Below are positions 46,805 to 55,318 of a DNA stretch of 64,000 nt, in pieces; position 1 is the stretch's first letter; each line of letters opens with the position of its first letter. The notes beneath the pieces were generated by a model. That model was not told the DNA's origin. It searched no databases and saw only the letters and a list, made by a program, of their open reading frames with translations. Source of the DNA: Algoriphagus faecimaris (lineage in GTDB: Bacteria; Bacteroidota; Bacteroidia; Cytophagales; Cyclobacteriaceae). The translations under genes and the position numbers were made by a program. The DNA is taken from the NCBI RefSeq assembly GCF_900101705.1, contig NZ_FNAC01000018.1, positions 21,703 through 85,702 on the forward strand, read 5' to 3'.

Positions 46805-47731
46805 ATGTCTGAGGTAAAAATATTTGCAGGTTCCAACAGCAAGGGCCTAGCAGAACAAATCGCAAAAAATTACGGTAAAAGCTTGGGAGACCTGACCCTT
46901 TCCCGATTCAGTGACGGAGAGATGTCCCCATCTTTCAATGAGTCTATCAGGGGATGCACCGTATTCATCATTCAGGGGACTAATCCGCCTAGTGATAATA
47001 TTTTAGAGCTTTGCCTGATGATCGATGCTGCTAAGCGTGCAAGCGCCTACAAAGTATGTGCTGTTATTCCTTATTTTGGATATGCGCGTCAAGACCGAAA
47101 GGACAGACCTCGCGTTTCAATCGCCGCCAAATTGATTGCAAACATGCTTACCTCAGCAGGCGCAGATAGGATTGTCACCTGTGACTTGCATGCTGGGCAG
47201 ATTCAGGGATTTTTTGATATACCATTGGATCATTTGAATGGATCAGCTATCTTTGTGCCCTATTTGAGCCAGCTCAGATTGAAAGACATGATTTTTGCAG
47301 CTCCTGATGTCGGCGGAGTAGCTCGTGCAAGGGCTTATGCCAAGCATTTTGCTGTAGAAATGGTGGTCTGTGATAAGCACAGAAAAAGAGCCAATGAGGT
47401 AGCATCTATGCAAGTCATTGGTGATGTAGAGGGAAAAGATGTCATTCTAGTCGATGATTTGGTAGATACTGCAGGCACACTTTGCAAGGCTGCCCAGATC
47501 ATAAAAGACAAAGGAGCTACCTCGGTCAGAGCCATCGTGACACACGGTGTACTTTCCGGCAAAGCTTACGAAAACATCGAAAATTCGGTTTTGGAAGAGT
47601 TGGTGATCACAGACACCATTCCTTTGAAACAAGAATCCTCAAAAATTCACGTACTGACGGTAGCAGACTTATTCGCCAAGGCAATTCACGCAGTGACAGG
47701 TCATACCTCTATCAGTTCTTTATTTATCTAG
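46805..47731 (+). CDS. prs: Ribose-phosphate pyrophosphokinase
   Basis: A 308-aa PRPP synthase. FAGSNSKGLAEQIAKNYGKSLGD begins it, and RQDRKDRPRVSIAAKL, CDLHAGQIQGFFDIPLDHL (metal-binding histidines) and DLVDTAGTLCKAA (PRPP loop) are diagnostic. It makes PRPP from ribose 5-phosphate and ATP for nucleotide, His and Trp synthesis. The rplY gene follows after 22 bp. Confidence 0.97.
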   Translation: MSEVKIFAGSNSKGLAEQIAKNYGKSLGDLTLSRFSDGEMSPSFNESIRGCTVFIIQGTNPPSDNILELCLMIDAAKRASAYKVCAVIPYFGYARQDRKDRPRVSIAAKLIANMLTSAGADRIVTCDLHAGQIQGFFDIPLDHLNGSAIFVPYLSQLRLKDMIFAAPDVGGVARARAYAKHFAVEMVVCDKHRKRANEVASMQVIGDVEGKDVILVDDLVDTAGTLCKAAQIIKDKGATSVRAIVTHGVLSGKAYENIENSVLEELVITDTIPLKQESSKIHVLTVADLFAKAIHAVTGHTSISSLFI

Positions 47732-47753
47732 AACCAATTTTAAATACATACAT

Positions 47754-48329
47754 ATGAAAACGCTAGAGATTATAGGGTTTAAAAGAGCAAATCTCGAGAG
47801 CGCAAGCTTGAAAGAAATCAGAGAAGAAGGAAGCGTGCCATGCGTGGTTTACGGTCCTGGCATTCCTGAGCAAATTCACTTTCACAGCCCGGCTATCTTG
47901 TTCCGTCCATTGATTTACACTCCTGAGGTACACTTGGTCGAGTTGAATATCGAAGGAACTATCATCAAAGCTGTCTTGAAAGACGCACAATATCACCCAG
48001 TAAGTGAAACCTTGATGCACGTAGACTTCATGGCTTACACGGAAGACCGTCCGATCAAATTTGAAATTCCTGTAAAGGTAGTCGGAAGTTCTCCTGGTAT
48101 AGCTAAAGGGGGTAAGTTAGAATTGAAAACCAGAACTTTGAAAGTGAAAGGTTTGGCTAACAACTTTCCTGACTTTGTAGAAGTGGATATTTCCAATCTT
48201 GATTTGGGTAAATCTTTCAAAGTAGGTGAATTATCTTCTGAAGATTTTGAAATTTTGACCTCTCCAAATGTATCCATCGTGACTATTGGAATCCCAAGAG
48301 CACTAAGAGGAAAGAAAACAGAAGAATAA
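47754..48329 (+). CDS. rplY: 50S ribosomal protein L25 (Ctc/TL5 form)
   Basis: A 191-aa long-form L25. The N-terminal 5S rRNA-binding domain contains GSVPCVVYGPG and HLVELNIEGTIIKAVLKDAQYHPVS.TLMHVDF; the C-terminal TL5 domain has VEVDISNLDLGKSFKVGEL. It follows prs closely and ends with its own terminator; prs, rplY and pth are a common trio. Confidence 0.96.
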   Translation: MKTLEIIGFKRANLESASLKEIREEGSVPCVVYGPGIPEQIHFHSPAILFRPLIYTPEVHLVELNIEGTIIKAVLKDAQYHPVSETLMHVDFMAYTEDRPIKFEIPVKVVGSSPGIAKGGKLELKTRTLKVKGLANNFPDFVEVDISNLDLGKSFKVGELSSEDFEILTSPNVSIVTIGIPRALRGKKTEE

Positions 48330-48349
48330 TTTCTCTTCCATTCCATTTA

Positions 48350-48379
48350 AATCCTGCCTCTAAAGGGCAGGATTTTTTA
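48350..48379 (+). terminator. Rho-independent terminator after rplY
   Basis: AATCCTGCC and GGCAGGATT form a 9-bp stem around a short TCTAAAG loop and are followed by TTTTTATTTT. Confidence 0.9.
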
Positions 48380-48481
48380 TTTTAGCCCCAAATTACAATT
48401 GATTGAAATCCCCATTAAATAAGCTTATAGCGATCCTGTTTTGGGGTAATTCATGAACGTTAAAAATCACTGTAGTATCCT

Positions 48482-49042
48482 ATGAAATATCTCATTATCG
48501 GCTTGGGAAATATCGGCCCTGAATATGAATTGACTCGACATAACATCGGTTTTTTGACCATAGATCGTCTAGCTGATAAGTTTGATGCATCTTGGCAAAG
48601 CGGGAGATTAGCTTTCAAAAGTGAGCTAAAGCATAAAGGTCGCATCATTCATCTCATCAAGCCAACTACCTACATGAACCTCAGCGGTAAGGCCGTCAAC
48701 TACTGGATGAAGGAACTGAATATTTCTAAAGAAAATATTCTGGTCTTGGTAGACGATGTGGCGATTCCCTTTGGAAAACTCCGTATGCGGGCCAAAGGAA
48801 GTGCAGCAGGACATAATGGATTGAAAAATATTGAAGCACTCTGTGGGGGACAGGATTACCCTCGACTTCGAATGGGCATAGGAGACGACTTCCCCAAAGG
48901 ACGACAAGTGGATTATGTATTGGGACGATTTACGCAAAGCGAATTTGATGAATTACCCATCATGATGGATAAAGCTATAGATATGATATTAGGTTTTTGC
49001 ACTATCGGAATTGCCCAGACTATGACCACATTCAATGATTGA
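48482..49042 (+). CDS. pth: Peptidyl-tRNA hydrolase
   Basis: A 186-aa Pth. KYLIIGLGNIGPEYELTRHNIGF gives the catalytic histidine, KPTTYMNLSGKAV and VLVDDVAIPFGKLRMRAKGSAAGHNGLK the substrate-binding residues. It recycles peptidyl-tRNAs dropped by the ribosome. It is separated from rplY by a terminator and so has its own promoter. Confidence 0.97.
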   Translation: MKYLIIGLGNIGPEYELTRHNIGFLTIDRLADKFDASWQSGRLAFKSELKHKGRIIHLIKPTTYMNLSGKAVNYWMKELNISKENILVLVDDVAIPFGKLRMRAKGSAAGHNGLKNIEALCGGQDYPRLRMGIGDDFPKGRQVDYVLGRFTQSEFDELPIMMDKAIDMILGFCTIGIAQTMTTFND

Positions 49043-49051
49043 AGGCTTGGA

Positions 49052-49083
49052 TTTGGAAATTCCCCTGCCAGCAGCGTAATTTG
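49052..49083 (+). promoter_or_regulatory. Probable promoter of the SAM riboswitch-metZ transcript
   Basis: TTTG (49052-49055), 21-bp spacer, TAATTTG (49077-49083). The -7 box is one base short of TAnnTTTG. The predicted start at about 49090 lies just ahead of the riboswitch P1 helix. Confidence 0.55.
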
Positions 49084-49097
49084 CATCTATCAGATTA

Positions 49098-49207
49098 AGA
49101 TTTATAAAGAAGAGGTGAGAGAATAGGCTCTGCGACCCTCTGGCAACCATCCCGTAATTGCTACCGGAAAGGTGCCAAATCCTACCCCAACTGGGAACTA
49201 TAAATTG
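49098..49207 (+). promoter_or_regulatory. SAM-I (S-box) riboswitch
   Basis: The conserved core is present in order: AAGAGGTGAGAGAA (from 49109), the CTCTGGCAACC segment (to 49148) and AAGGTGCCAAATCCTACC (from 49169). P1 is closed by ATTTATA (49100-49106) and TATAAAT (49199-49205). Binding of S-adenosylmethionine normally turns expression off. It lies about 95 nt upstream of the metZ ATG. No clear terminator hairpin follows P1, so control may act on translation or by another fold. Confidence 0.9.
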
Positions 49208-49302
49208 GCTTTAATTATCCTAATTCCTTTTTATTTCTGTCCTGAACTCGGGTTTGATTTTCTGATCGACATCTGGATTATTTCTATTTTACCTTTCAAA
49301 CC

Positions 49303-50475
49303 ATGAGTAAGCATTTCGAAACCAACGCTGTTAGGATTTCCCCATCGAAATCCAACCAAAAAGAGCATTCAGCTCCCATCTATCTTACTTCCAGCTTTAC
49401 TTTTGACTCGGCAGAGGAGGCAAGGGCTACATTTGCCGATGAAATCTCAGGCAATATTTATTCCCGCTACGCCAATCCCAACTCCTCCGATCTAATCGAA
49501 AAAATCTGTGCCGCGGAAGGCACAGAAGACGGGGTTGCCACAGCATCTGGAATGGCGGCTATGTTTGGCAGTATTGCCTCACTTTTGCAGCAAGGAGACC
49601 ATGTCCTGGCCTCTAGGTCGTTATTTGGCTCCACACATCAGCTACTCACTCGAGTTTTCCCCAAATGGGGGATTACCTCCACCTATGGAGACATTACTGA
49701 TTTTCAAAATTGGGAAAAATTAGTCCAGCCCAATACCAAAATGCTTTTTATAGAGACTCCCTCCAATCCAGGCCTGGAGATTATCGACTTAGAGTGGGCA
49801 GGAAAATTTGCGGAAGCTCATAATTTAATTTTGGTCGTGGACAATTGCTTTGCCACTCCCTATCTGCAGCAACCTGCCAAATGGGGCGCACATCTCGTCA
49901 CTCACTCAGCCACCAAATACATCGACGGACAAGGCCGCGTTTTAGGCGGATTGATTTTAGGCAAAAAAGAATTAATCAAAGAGGTCCAGTTTTTTACCCG
50001 ACATACCGGTCCAGCTATTTCACCATTCAATGCTTGGATTTTATCCAAAAGTATGGAAACCCTTGCCGTCAGGATGGACAGACATTGCAGCAGCGCATTG
50101 CGGATAGCCGCCCATTTCGAAGAAAACTCAGCTGTCTTGGAAGTTAAATATCCCTTCCTGAAATCTCATCCGCAACATCACCTTGCCAAAAAACAAATGA
50201 GTCAGGGCGGGGGCGTCGTTACCTTAAATCTGGATGGAGGAGTAGCGAGAGCACAGCGGTTTATCGATCACCTACAAATGATTTCGGTCACGGCAAATCT
50301 GGGAGATAGCCGTAGTATTATCACTCATCCTGCTTCCACGACACACAGTAAACTTAGTGAGGAAGAAAGGCAAAAAGTCGGTATCCATCCAGGATTGATT
50401 CGGCTTTCGGTGGGTTTGGAGCATCCTGAGGATATTATTCAGGATGTGGAAAGAGCATTAGAAAAATCGAAATAA
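49303..50475 (+). CDS. metZ: O-succinyl(acetyl)homoserine sulfhydrylase, PLP enzyme
   Basis: A 390-aa Cys/Met metabolism PLP enzyme. YSRYANPNSSDLIEKI, ATASGMAA, FIETPSNPGLEIIDL and VDNCFATPYLQQP lead to the PLP lysine in HSATKYIDGQGRVLGG, wording typical of MetZ. It makes homocysteine directly from activated homoserine and sulfide. The SAM-I riboswitch upstream confirms a methionine role. Whether the acyl group is succinyl or acetyl cannot be told. Confidence 0.92.
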   Translation: MSKHFETNAVRISPSKSNQKEHSAPIYLTSSFTFDSAEEARATFADEISGNIYSRYANPNSSDLIEKICAAEGTEDGVATASGMAAMFGSIASLLQQGDHVLASRSLFGSTHQLLTRVFPKWGITSTYGDITDFQNWEKLVQPNTKMLFIETPSNPGLEIIDLEWAGKFAEAHNLILVVDNCFATPYLQQPAKWGAHLVTHSATKYIDGQGRVLGGLILGKKELIKEVQFFTRHTGPAISPFNAWILSKSMETLAVRMDRHCSSALRIAAHFEENSAVLEVKYPFLKSHPQHHLAKKQMSQGGGVVTLNLDGGVARAQRFIDHLQMISVTANLGDSRSIITHPASTTHSKLSEEERQKVGIHPGLIRLSVGLEHPEDIIQDVERALEKSK

Positions 50476-50483
50476 AAAAAGCA

Positions 50484-50636
50484 GCTGTCTCAAAAGTAAA
50501 GTTTGTCACATTGAGCACTTGAGAGACGAGAGTCTCGAAATCGAAATGTGGGCCAAAACGATAGGAATGGCTTCCTACTGCCCAACTCTCGTTGGTCAGG
50601 TGCTCAGGCTGACATTAGAGCGATTTATGAGACAGC
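50484..50636. repeat. Dispersed element with GCTGTCTCA inverted ends
   Basis: GCTGTCTCA (50484-50492) and TGAGACAGC (50628-50636) are exact inverted ends of a 153-bp gene-free element. Its left part is similar to 19601-19665. A and T runs flank the ends, so the folded transcript could also terminate the two convergent genes it separates (metZ and the CBS gene). It looks like a small non-autonomous mobile element or REP-type unit. Confidence 0.6.
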
Positions 50637-50645
50637 CCCTTTTTT

Positions 50646-51107
50646 CTACCAGGTCGTTTGTTTGAGTTTAGGAAAAGCGCGTACTACATCACTAAGACTG
50701 ATCTGACCGATCAATTGTCCGTCTTTCAGCACTGGAAATCTTCGAATTTTTAATTCTAGAAACTTACCTGCTGCATCAAATAGCGATAAATCAGGTGAAA
50801 GTGTAATGACGTCTTTCGTCATGTATTCTCCCACCCTACCCGGGAATTTAGGAGTATTCGTGTACTTCCCTTTGATAATTTCATGGAGACAGTCTACCTC
50901 TGAAATTATTCCTACCAAAGCTCCTGATTCATCTACTACAGGAGCCCCGGATATTTTTCTCCTTGTCAGAATTTCTAAGACTTGATCGATGGTATCCTCA
51001 GGGTGAAAAGTCACCAAATTGGTACTCATGTGATCACGTACTAAAATCTGATCAATTGGCGATTTTTTGGGTTCTACCATGCGAACCCCTTGGAAACTTT
51101 TTACCAT
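50646..51107 (-). CDS. Tandem CBS-domain protein
   Basis: A 153-aa protein made of two CBS domains (about 22-75 and 88-148): VRDHMSTNLVTFHPEDTIDQVLEIL...KISGAPVVDESGALVGIISEVD and YMTKDVITLSPDLSLFDAA...IRRFPVLKDGQLIGQISLSDVVRAF. Such pairs bind adenine nucleotides or related ligands and act as sensors. There is no fused output domain. The partner is unknown. Confidence 0.9.
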   Translation of the reverse strand: MVKSFQGVRMVEPKKSPIDQILVRDHMSTNLVTFHPEDTIDQVLEILTRRKISGAPVVDESGALVGIISEVDCLHEIIKGKYTNTPKFPGRVGEYMTKDVITLSPDLSLFDAAGKFLELKIRRFPVLKDGQLIGQISLSDVVRAFPKLKQTTW

Positions 51108-51219
51108 AGCCTAATGAAATTTTGATGAATCTTTAATCTACTGATTTTTTTGAAAAATAAAAAATCTTAAACCAATAAATATTACATATTCAATACTTTA
51201 AACAAGTAAAAACACATTA

Positions 51220-52761
51220 TTAACGAATATTATTCCGAAACAAAACAAAGGGTAACCAGTCTGTTTCCCTTCTACCGTATAAGTCTTCAAAACTAAAAGT
51301 ACCCACTACGATATCCAGATCTCCATCACCATCCACATCTCCTTTTTTTAAAGTTAGCACGTTTAGATCCGGAAGCCCATCAGCTACAAAAGGTTCAAAA
51401 TCACCGTCTCCATTTCCAAAGAAAAAAATCAATCGCTCATCTAGAACTTGATCTCGATCCGGAAAAAAGGCCAATACAACCAAATCCAAATTCCCATCTT
51501 CATTAAAATCCCCCACTTCCAAGCCCGTTGCCCCATGCATGGGGTAAAACCAAGATTCCTCAAAGGTTCCATCCCCTTGATTTTTAAACACCCGCACTCC
51601 ATGAAAATACTTCAATACCTGAGACAAGTCCGCATTATCCCCATTGACCAAAATCAAATCTCTCAAACCATCACCATCCACATCTTCATAATAAAAATCA
51701 CTTGACCCAAAAGCAGGCTGAAACTGTAAAACTACCTTCTCAATAAAGTTGCCATTTCCGTCATTCTCCCAAAAATAGATTCCTTCCCAAGCTTGCGTCA
51801 TCAACCCGATGATGTCCAAGTCACCATCCTGATCAAAATCAGTCAAAATTGTCTTTCTTGCACCGGGCTGAGCTTTGATAATCTTTTCCTGAAGTCCTTC
51901 TGAACTGGCAAAATAGACACTCAACTTCCCGACATGATCTCCAAAATGAGCGACCACTTTATCCTCAACACCATCTCCATTCAAATCCCCATAGTTCACA
52001 TCCACTGGTCTTATTAGGTTTTCTATATCCTGAAAACCGACCCAATCCTGATTTATTCGACGGTAATTGGTCAAGGCTCCCACAGAATCATTGGCAGGAT
52101 CCATCAAACCCATGGTAAGCAAATCAAAGGATTCATCGGCATTCCATCGTATGGACACTGGCGCTATGGAGGTAGAGAGCGAATCCTTGATCGAAAAGCT
52201 TTCTGAGGGATCCAAAACAAATAGCTTTTGGTACCGATGCCCCAACCAAATCTCCCCAGTTTCAGGATGAACATCCACCAAAGTGGTCAAGGAGGGGAAT
52301 TGGAAGTCGTAGGACGGAATGACCAAATCAAACCTAGGAATACCGACTTTTGGAGCTTGCTTAGCAGCTTGTTTGGCTGGAAATTCTGGCGCATTTTCTA
52401 CATAATATGCTTCTAACTTATCCCAATCTGCCTGCTTGATCAAGGGATAATCGGAATAGACACCTTTGGGCACCCCTCTTTCTTCTGGAAGTGAAATGCC
52501 CATATCTTCAGCCAAATAAAGGCCAAGCCTTCTTCTCATATCAGGCAATACTCCAGTCTGCCAGGTTTTTTGATCAAGAATTTCGGGCTCTGGTTTGAGA
52601 TGACAGTTCCCACAATAGACCTCGGCCAGCTTGGGCCCATCGAGTTTGAGATCCATTGATGCCAATTGCTGAAGGGAAGGGATGGGCTGCTTTCTCTCAG
52701 ATATTGGATTGCATCCCAATGTGACAATCGCTACTACTAAATACCAGTATATCTTCTTCAT
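51220..52761 (-). CDS. FG-GAP/VCBS repeat lipoprotein with a cytochrome c-like heme motif
   Basis: A 513-aa protein with a lipobox (VTLGC near residue 17). A CxxCH motif, YCGNCHLKPEPE (about 49-60), followed by a methionine in LPDMRRRLG, indicates a possible covalent heme site. The remainder holds VCBS/FG-GAP repeats with calcium-type loops (DLNGDGVEDK, DFDQDGDLDI, DVDGDGLRDL, DFNEDGNLDL, DVDGDGDLDI), predicting a beta-propeller. It is translationally coupled to cutC (4-bp overlap, cutC upstream). It is probably in the outer membrane or periplasm; its role is unknown. Confidence 0.85.
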   Translation of the reverse strand: MKKIYWYLVVAIVTLGCNPISERKQPIPSLQQLASMDLKLDGPKLAEVYCGNCHLKPEPEILDQKTWQTGVLPDMRRRLGLYLAEDMGISLPEERGVPKGVYSDYPLIKQADWDKLEAYYVENAPEFPAKQAAKQAPKVGIPRFDLVIPSYDFQFPSLTTLVDVHPETGEIWLGHRYQKLFVLDPSESFSIKDSLSTSIAPVSIRWNADESFDLLTMGLMDPANDSVGALTNYRRINQDWVGFQDIENLIRPVDVNYGDLNGDGVEDKVVAHFGDHVGKLSVYFASSEGLQEKIIKAQPGARKTILTDFDQDGDLDIIGLMTQAWEGIYFWENDGNGNFIEKVVLQFQPAFGSSDFYYEDVDGDGLRDLILVNGDNADLSQVLKYFHGVRVFKNQGDGTFEESWFYPMHGATGLEVGDFNEDGNLDLVVLAFFPDRDQVLDERLIFFFGNGDGDFEPFVADGLPDLNVLTLKKGDVDGDGDLDIVVGTFSFEDLYGRRETDWLPFVLFRNNIR

Positions 52762-53498
52762 CCCAAAGCCTCAAGAAATTGGTTAACGGTCACTGGATCT
52801 ATACCTAATTGATGGCTAAAGGTTTTCGGGTCAGATGAAAATTGTACATCTGGATTAATAAATTCATTGGAACTTTGAACCCAGGTTTTGCAGGAAGCAT
52901 GAATTTCTGAGAAATAAGGAGACTTTTTAAATCGTGTAACATGTTCTGGTTTGGCACCACCACCTGGCATGATGATGATATTATCCTTAGCTTTTTCCAT
53001 CACGGCTTCGATCTGCTCGATCCCATCATCGATGGAGTTTTGGGCTCCCGAGGTCAAAATCCTTTTGAAACCACTTTGAATGATGGGTTCCAAGGCCTCT
53101 TCTTGGTCCCTGCAGGCATCAAATGCCCGATGGAAGGTGCATGGTCTTCCAGAAGCTGTACGAACCAGTGCCTCGCAAGCCTCCTGATTAATCTTTCCTT
53201 GGTTATCCAACACACCAAACACAAAACCATCTGCTCCCAAATCTCCTAAAAGCTGTATATCTCTCTTCATGACCATCAATTCTTTTTGCGAATAGCAAAA
53301 ATCTCCCCCTCGAGGACGAATCATGACAAAAACAGGAATATCTAATTCGGATTTCAGAAACTTCAGCATTCCCGCACTTGGAGTTTCTCCACCTTCCAGA
53401 AAATTAGCACATAACTCCAAACGATGAATCCCTAGCGTCGCAGCATCCAAAGCGGACTGTACATTAAAAACGGGGGCCTCTAATAGATATGAGTTCAT
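52758..53498 (-). CDS. cutC: CutC family protein
   Basis: A 246-aa TIM-barrel protein matching CutC: LELCANFLEGGETPSAGMLK, FVMIRPRGGDFCYS, GFVFGVLDNQG, CTFHRAFDACRDQEEALE, ILTSGAQNSIDDGIE and IIMPGGG. The family was named for copper homeostasis, but its enzymatic role is unsettled. In Bacteroidetes it tends to sit beside glycan-processing genes, as here beside a glycosylasparaginase-like gene (no gap between them), so a sugar-related role is plausible. Confidence 0.92.
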   Translation of the reverse strand: MNSYLLEAPVFNVQSALDAATLGIHRLELCANFLEGGETPSAGMLKFLKSELDIPVFVMIRPRGGDFCYSQKELMVMKRDIQLLGDLGADGFVFGVLDNQGKINQEACEALVRTASGRPCTFHRAFDACRDQEEALEPIIQSGFKRILTSGAQNSIDDGIEQIEAVMEKAKDNIIIMPGGGAKPEHVTRFKKSPYFSEIHASCKTWVQSSNEFINPDVQFSSDPKTFSHQLGIDPVTVNQFLEALG

Positions 53499-54473
53499 TT
53501 AAAAGTGACTTTTAGAATCAATCAATTCATTTTCTTGAAGCGTAGCTTGAGCATAATTAAAACCGGGATGAACAGCAAATGCCCCAACCTCCCCATCTTT
53601 ATTCATTGCCAAAAAACCTGCCTGAATATCCTTGATCCCTTTATTTTTAGAAATTAAACGGAGTACCGCCTCCTGGCATGCCTCCTGAGGGCTTCTTCCT
53701 TGTCTCATCAATTCTACAATCAAAAACGCTCCGCAAATCTTGATAATCGACTCCCCCAATCCGGTAGCGGTGGCAGCTCCCACTTCATTGTCCACATACA
53801 ATCCTGCTCCGATAATTGGGCTGTCCCCTACCCTTCCGTGCATTTTATAAGCCAACCCACTTGTGGTACAACTACCCGCTAAATAGCCTTCAGCATCCAT
53901 TCCAATCATCCCTATGGTGTCATGATTTTCAATATTGATTATAGGCTTGTATTGACTGGTCTTTTTCCATTCTTGGTAAGCTGCCTCAGCTTTGGGACTC
54001 AGCTCTTCCTTTTCCAGTGGAAAACCCTCAGCTATAGCAAACTGCCGGGCTCCTTCTCCTGCCAACATCACATGAGGCGTACGCTCCATCACAGCTCTGG
54101 CTAAGGAAATGGGATGCTTTATTTGGCGTACAAATGCTACCGAACCACAAGATCCATCTCCAGTCATAATCGATGCATCCAAGGTGGTGATACCCTCACG
54201 ATCCGGAAGACCTTGAAGACCCACTGAGAGATTATCCATATCCAGCTCGGTATCTTTCACACCTGCCTCTACTGCATCAAGGATAGTACCTCCTGATTTC
54301 AGCTGTTGGATGGCAGCATCATTGGCTGACAAACCATGATTCCAAGTAGAGAGAATCAAGGGTTTGGAGAAAGTTTCTTTAGTAGAAAAAGGTCGGGCGA
54401 CAGACTCCATACCCGGAATTAAAAAAGCACTTCCCATCAGGGATTGTTTGATAAATTTTCTTCTTTGAGACAT
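53499..54473 (-). CDS. N4-(beta-N-acetylglucosaminyl)-L-asparaginase-type Ntn hydrolase
   Basis: A 324-aa isoaspartyl peptidase/asparaginase-family enzyme. The self-cleavage site is NHDTIGMIGMD with Thr186 as the new N-terminal nucleophile; the GRVGDSPIIGAGLYVDNEVGAATATGLGE segment follows. The N-terminus, MSQRRKFIKQSLMGSAF, looks like a Tat signal. It cleaves the GlcNAc-Asn bond or beta-aspartyl peptides. Directly upstream of cutC on the same strand, likely one operon of three genes. Confidence 0.92.
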   Translation of the reverse strand: MSQRRKFIKQSLMGSAFLIPGMESVARPFSTKETFSKPLILSTWNHGLSANDAAIQQLKSGGTILDAVEAGVKDTELDMDNLSVGLQGLPDREGITTLDASIMTGDGSCGSVAFVRQIKHPISLARAVMERTPHVMLAGEGARQFAIAEGFPLEKEELSPKAEAAYQEWKKTSQYKPIINIENHDTIGMIGMDAEGYLAGSCTTSGLAYKMHGRVGDSPIIGAGLYVDNEVGAATATGLGESIIKICGAFLIVELMRQGRSPQEACQEAVLRLISKNKGIKDIQAGFLAMNKDGEVGAFAVHPGFNYAQATLQENELIDSKSHF

Positions 54474-54556
54474 TGGCCTTATTTTAGATTCGAATGTTCA
54501 AATTATCAAATTTGACAGCGATTTACCCCAATTTTCAAATAATTCTTACAAAAACA

Positions 54557-55318
54557 ATGAGACCCTATATCCTAAAAGAAGCTAATTGGAAATCCCTAAA
54601 AGATCATCGATTTGATTTAGCAGTATTACCCTGGGGGGCCACAGAAGCGCATAACTACCATATGCCCTATGGTACAGATATTTACGAAGCTGATGCAATT
54701 GGTGAGGAGTCTGGCAGAAAAGCATGGGAAAAGGGTGCGAATGCGGTGATTTTGCCCTCTATCCCTTTTGGGGTAAATACAGGTCAATCGGATATCTACC
54801 TGGACATGAATTTAAATCCAAGCACTCAATTTGCAATTTTACAAGATCTCATCGAAGTTTTAGACCGTCAAGGGGTAAAGAAGCTCCTGATTTTAAACAG
54901 TCATGGAGGAAATGATTTTAAAACCGCCCTTAGAGAATTAGGGTTGAAGTTCCCAGACATGATGCTTTTTACCTGTAACTGGTTTCAGGCCTTAGACAAA
55001 ACTCAGTATTTCGATGAGCAGGGCGATCACGCGGATGAAATGGAAACAGCCTTGATCATGCACCTTCATCCGGAACTGGTCCTTCCCCTAGAAGAAGCTG
55101 GTGATGGGAATGAAAAGAAAAGTGTTATTTCAGGGCTAAGAGAGCGCTGGGCTTGGGCAGAGCGAAAGTGGTCTGAAGTCACCGAAGATACCGGAATCGG
55201 CAATCCAAAAAAAGCTTCCCCTGAAAAGGGAAAGCGATATTTTGAGGATGTAACTGATAAAGTAGCACAGCTAATCCTTGAAATCTGCGAAGTCAAGCCG
55301 GGCCAGATGTATAAATAA
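54557..55318 (+). CDS. Creatininase/creatinine amidohydrolase family protein
   Basis: About 253 aa from the ATG at 54557; an in-frame ATG at 54494 would add 21 residues that do not fit the family start. Metal ligands are in LPWGATEAHNYHMPYGTDIYEAD, LNSHGGNDF and DQGDHADEMETALIMHLHPELV. Members include creatininase, MftE and FAPy deformylase; the true substrate is unknown. It is divergent from the asparaginase gene and converges on the VCBS protein, abutting its stop codon. Confidence 0.9.
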   Translation: MRPYILKEANWKSLKDHRFDLAVLPWGATEAHNYHMPYGTDIYEADAIGEESGRKAWEKGANAVILPSIPFGVNTGQSDIYLDMNLNPSTQFAILQDLIEVLDRQGVKKLLILNSHGGNDFKTALRELGLKFPDMMLFTCNWFQALDKTQYFDEQGDHADEMETALIMHLHPELVLPLEEAGDGNEKKSVISGLRERWAWAERKWSEVTEDTGIGNPKKASPEKGKRYFEDVTDKVAQLILEICEVKPGQMYK

